Part shown: piece by piece, positions 61,308 through 64,000 of the stretch | How positions within the stretch are numbered: position 1 is the stretch's first letter | How the letters are laid out: the number at the start of each line of letters is the position of its first letter | Assembly: GCA_040218535.1 (NCBI GenBank) | Contig: JAVJRG010000012.1 | Location: 930,001-994,000 of the forward strand | DNA length: 64,000 nt | Reading direction: 5' to 3' | Source of the DNA: Lacipirellulaceae bacterium | Lineage (GTDB): Bacteria; Planctomycetota; Planctomycetia; Pirellulales; Lacipirellulaceae | The notes under the pieces: generated by a model | What the model was told of the DNA's origin: nothing | What the model saw: only the letters and a program-made list of their open reading frames with translations | Database searches by the model: none | Position numbers and translations under genes: made by a program

Positions 61308-62617
61308 TCCAGTTGTGTAGGAACGGCGGTGAGGTTCCAGTTAAACCAGTGGGTCAGAGTGTTGGCAAGCTGCTGGCCAGGTGTGTACTGCAGCATGACA
61401 AAGTCCTCGGGCAGAATTTTGAGCCGCTCGCGAGAATCGTGCAACGCTTTTCGCAGGTCAACTTGAATACGTAGCTGCTGACCATCGGCCAGCTTACGCA
61501 GGATGATGACGCGACTTGGTGGGATCGAAGTATTGCCAGGACCGGCACCGCGTTGCAAGAAGTTCTGGCTGCCGTTTCCACCTTGCAGAGGTGAAGCGAC
61601 GCCGCCAGTGGCGATCGCGATCGCCTCCATAACGTCAATATCGCGATCTCGGGGTAGCGGAATCTCACCAGGAGGAAGCATGCCGCCGGTGTAGAAGAAA
61701 TCGTTCACGCGAGGTTCGAGGAAGACGACATCCCCTTCGTTGAGGACCACATCGCTAGGAGCGAAAGGCAATGCTTGGCCTGGGCAGACACGCAGGGGAA
61801 TTTTTGTACGCGTGTACTCAGGACTGAAGCTCGCGAGTACGACACCCGGGTCGGCCCCGCCGTCGATTTGCATCTGAGCTTCAGTAAAGGCTGTGGGATT
61901 CGGCTTATGGTTTCGTAGAATCCAAATGCAGTTGTGAGCATCCACACCCGGCAAACCCCCGGTGGTGGAAAGAGCGTGGAGCAGATCGTTCTGGAAAGCC
62001 GGCAGGTCGACCACGGCAGCGCTTCCCTGCTTGGAAAGCACTTGCTGCCCACGGAGTTTCAGCACAGGTTGGCCTGGGGTGTCGCCACGCATCACCAGGA
62101 CGCGAACAACCCGCGGCTTGATAAGGGTGATCGTGACTCGCTCACGTCCCTTCTTCAGAAGCTGCTTATCGCCGTAGGCTTTGACCACGGCTTGTGCAGT
62201 CTGCTGGATCGTCAGTCCGGTTACGGGGATCGGATCGATCAGTGGAAGGTAGAGATTTCCATCCGCGGAAACTTCCACAGGCACGCCCGTCGAAGGGGAA
62301 TCCGAAAGACCATTTGGCGGATAGTAGATATTCGATTGGAACCGTTCGGGGTGAATGATGGTCTGCTCATCATTGGGGGGCAACACGCCGAAAACGTAGA
62401 TGCCTAAATGATCCCCTGCCCCCACAATATGTTGATCCGGCGGAGTCTGACGTAGGGCAGCCAGATTGATGGGTACCTTAGCGGTTTCTGATTCCCCCAA
62501 CAGGTTGACCGGGACCCGACCTGCTGGAACCGCTTTGTTAGCGAATGTCGTGCAACCGACATGACAAGCAGTCAAGACAGCGAGCAGAGTTCCGATAAGT
62601 TTTTGCGTCGTGGCCAT
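61304..62617 (-). CDS. wza: Polysaccharide export outer-membrane lipoprotein, Wza-like
   Basis: A 437-residue outer-membrane channel protein for exopolysaccharide export. ATG 62615-62617 is preferred over an upstream ATG at 62692, which would put 25 residues before the lipoprotein signal; from this start the sequence reads MATTQKLIGTLLAVLTACHVGC, with the lipobox cysteine at 22. The poly-export domain starts at HIVGAGDHLGIYVFGVLPP and includes LPLIDPIPVTGLTIQQTAQA, followed by SLBB-like regions (STTGGLPGVDAHNCIW; YTGGMLPPGEIPLPRD). It converges on the sulfotransferase gene with a 4-base overlap. Partner of the Wzc-like kinase at 49669. Confidence 0.9.
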   Translation of the reverse strand: MATTQKLIGTLLAVLTACHVGCTTFANKAVPAGRVPVNLLGESETAKVPINLAALRQTPPDQHIVGAGDHLGIYVFGVLPPNDEQTIIHPERFQSNIYYPPNGLSDSPSTGVPVEVSADGNLYLPLIDPIPVTGLTIQQTAQAVVKAYGDKQLLKKGRERVTITLIKPRVVRVLVMRGDTPGQPVLKLRGQQVLSKQGSAAVVDLPAFQNDLLHALSTTGGLPGVDAHNCIWILRNHKPNPTAFTEAQMQIDGGADPGVVLASFSPEYTRTKIPLRVCPGQALPFAPSDVVLNEGDVVFLEPRVNDFFYTGGMLPPGEIPLPRDRDIDVMEAIAIATGGVASPLQGGNGSQNFLQRGAGPGNTSIPPSRVIILRKLADGQQLRIQVDLRKALHDSRERLKILPEDFVMLQYTPGQQLANTLTHWFNWNLTAVPTQLD

Positions 62618-62710
62618 CCTTGGTACGCTCTTCGAATTTGGAGAATCTTGTGGGAGACAGCATCCGTGCTGTGTTTCAAGTCGCCCGTTCACTGAGTTCA
62701 GCGGGAATTT

Positions 62711-64000
62711 CTAGCGGAGGCGAATCGATGATCGACCGGACGAGATGCGATAGTTTCGCTTCACTCGATCTTGTTCGACGATCACTTCCTCGCGAATCGG
62801 TTCTGTCGTCGTTTTTCGCTTGACGATTCTCAATTGTGTTGGTGAATTGCTAACGATTTTTTCCACGGGCTCGTGACCCATCAGTACGAGTTTCGAGCGT
62901 CCGGCTGAAGTCGGTTGAAAAGTGGAGTTGCTCTCACCATGCCAACGGACAGGCGTTTGAGAGCGATTAGCCAAGGGGGCTTGCATCTCTTCCTTGGCAG
63001 GGATTGATTCGAGGCGGGCGACGGGCCGAGCCTCTTCCGCCGCCTTGACCGCGTGTTGCCATGCGTTCTGCCCTTGGCGAGTGACCGCTTCGAGCGATCG
63101 CCAAGCGACCGTGACTTCACGCTTCAACCCGGCTGTTTCTAAGCGGAACGGTTTGGTCGTACGCTTCTTCGCGACGACCTTTCTGGCTTTCTGTGGCCGG
63201 TTGATCTTTAACGTTGTCTTGCTGGGGTTAGGCAAGGCCTGAGCGAAGGTATTCTTCTTGGTTTCCGTAGTTGGTGACTCTAATTTGATTTGGCGAGTCT
63301 CAACTTTAGCGACGCGTACTTCCGCAGGCTTCACTACAGGTAAGCTCTGCTCGATTTTCGTTGAGGGTGCCGTCACCGACACGCTGGCGTCGCGATATTC
63401 GATCGGAGCATATTTGACGAACGCGGCTTCCAACTGATCGTTGATTTTCTGCATCGCTTGCTTATCTGTAACGGGAGCAGCCGGTTTCTTTGCAGCGACT
63501 TCTGGCGTGGGCTGACGGGCTTGGAAATTCTTGCTTACCGCGGGAAGTCGGTAGAGAGATTCCTGGTAGGGCTCGGGGTCGACGATGCTTGGTAACTGCT
63601 CGAGCACGAGCGACTGACGGTTGGGAATCTGTTCATTGGAAACTTTGGGCGCGGCAACTGGGCTTGCAGGAAGTTGCTCGACCTCGGGTGCTTGAGGAGC
63701 GGTCGGTTCGGCGGGCTCAGCCTTTGGATTGCCTGCGGGTACGGGCTCAGTAGTCTCCTGTGGAAGGACATTCTCTGGAGCCTGAGGAACGTAGGGAGCC
63801 ACGCCAGGGTTCTGAGCAGGAGGATCCTGAACAGCATGGACGGTTGGTGGTTCGTGATAGACTCCAGCGCACTCTTGGCAAGGCTGGGTTGGCAGAGCGG
63901 CATTGCAGGAAGTTGGCACGGGATTCCATGTGTTCACGCACGTTGCTTGAGCAACCACGACACCCTCCTGATACCCTCGGTACCAGGTAGCGACTTGGTC
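62711..64000 (-). CDS. Proline-rich exported-type protein of unknown function, partial (5' end off the window)
   Basis: The frame is open to the right edge (430 codons with the stop), so the N-terminus is missing; internal start codons exist but the open upstream codons argue for a longer protein. What can be seen is a Cys-containing segment (ATCVNTWNPVP, NAALPTQPCQEC), a long Pro/Glu/Ala-rich stretch, then a basic region (RPQKARKVVAKKRTTKP) and an Arg-rich end (RISSGRSSIRLR). Such composition suggests a cell-wall- or envelope-located linker protein. It lies upstream of wza on the same strand with a 93-base gap, so it may be co-expressed with polysaccharide export. I recognise no domain. Confidence 0.6.
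   Translation of the reverse strand, partial: DQVATWYRGYQEGVVVAQATCVNTWNPVPTSCNAALPTQPCQECAGVYHEPPTVHAVQDPPAQNPGVAPYVPQAPENVLPQETTEPVPAGNPKAEPAEPTAPQAPEVEQLPASPVAAPKVSNEQIPNRQSLVLEQLPSIVDPEPYQESLYRLPAVSKNFQARQPTPEVAAKKPAAPVTDKQAMQKINDQLEAAFVKYAPIEYRDASVSVTAPSTKIEQSLPVVKPAEVRVAKVETRQIKLESPTTETKKNTFAQALPNPSKTTLKINRPQKARKVVAKKRTTKPFRLETAGLKREVTVAWRSLEAVTRQGQNAWQHAVKAAEEARPVARLESIPAKEEMQAPLANRSQTPVRWHGESNSTFQPTSAGRSKLVLMGHEPVEKIVSNSPTQLRIVKRKTTTEPIREEVIVEQDRVKRNYRISSGRSSIRLR

Noticed and set aside
1-64000. CRISPR array or complete insertion sequence
   Set aside because: No regularly spaced direct repeats and no transposase or integrase gene were found in any frame.

Overview
The window reads as chromosomal DNA of a planctomycete, most likely of the Pirellulales type. 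Supporting signs are a DUF1559-type prepilin-like protein (17889-18905) followed by a small lipoprotein, an LL-diaminopimelate aminotransferase, genes of the tetrahydromethanopterin C1 pathway (fhcB, fhcC), wide gene spacing with many imperfect palindromic repeats, and frequent GTG/TTG starts. This is inference from gene content; no rRNA is present.

Left part (1-10.3 kb): molybdenum cofactor and C1 metabolism. mobA (cut by the left edge), a MoeA fused to a periplasmic-binding-protein-like domain, and a second MoeA lie among fhcC and fhcB, which encode two subunits of the formyltransferase/hydrolase (formylmethanofuran dehydrogenase-like) complex. A 1220-residue bifunctional PutA follows. From 10.3 to 28 kb come general genes: dapL, a tandem set of three large paralogous anchored proteins of unknown function, the DUF1559 protein, gyrA, a secreted CARDB protein, an orphan sugar-binding protein, a GH29 fucosidase, two membrane proteins and tRNA-Arg(TCG). 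A GH63-like hydrolase sits at 28.0-30.7 kb.

Middle part (31.0-48.2 kb): a lipid/peptide-type biosynthetic locus made of two converging transcription units. The plus-strand unit encodes a free-standing condensation-fold protein, an NRPS adenylation-thiolation protein and a sulfotransferase whose start overlaps the NRPS stop. The minus-strand unit encodes a thioester reductase with an SCP2-like tail, a 2630-residue PUFA-synthase-like megasynthase (KS-CLF-AT-ACP-ACP-KR-DH), a Rieske oxygenase, a FabL-type enoyl reductase and an O-antigen-ligase-like membrane protein, with gaps of 21-25 bases or overlaps. Together these could build a long acyl chain, reduce and hydroxylate it, join it to an amino acid, sulfate it and perhaps link it to a polysaccharide. 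I consider this the most interesting system in the window; its product is unknown.

Right part (48.5-64 kb): a Ser/Thr-phosphatase-like gene, then a Wzx/Wzy-type exopolysaccharide cluster: Wzc-like tyrosine kinase, WbaP-like initiating transferase, flippase, polymerase, an FAD oxidoreductase of the UDP-galactopyranose mutase type, two sulfotransferases flanking a GT4 glycosyltransferase, and convergent Wza plus a proline-rich unknown protein cut by the right edge. A sulfated polysaccharide is the likely product (inference).
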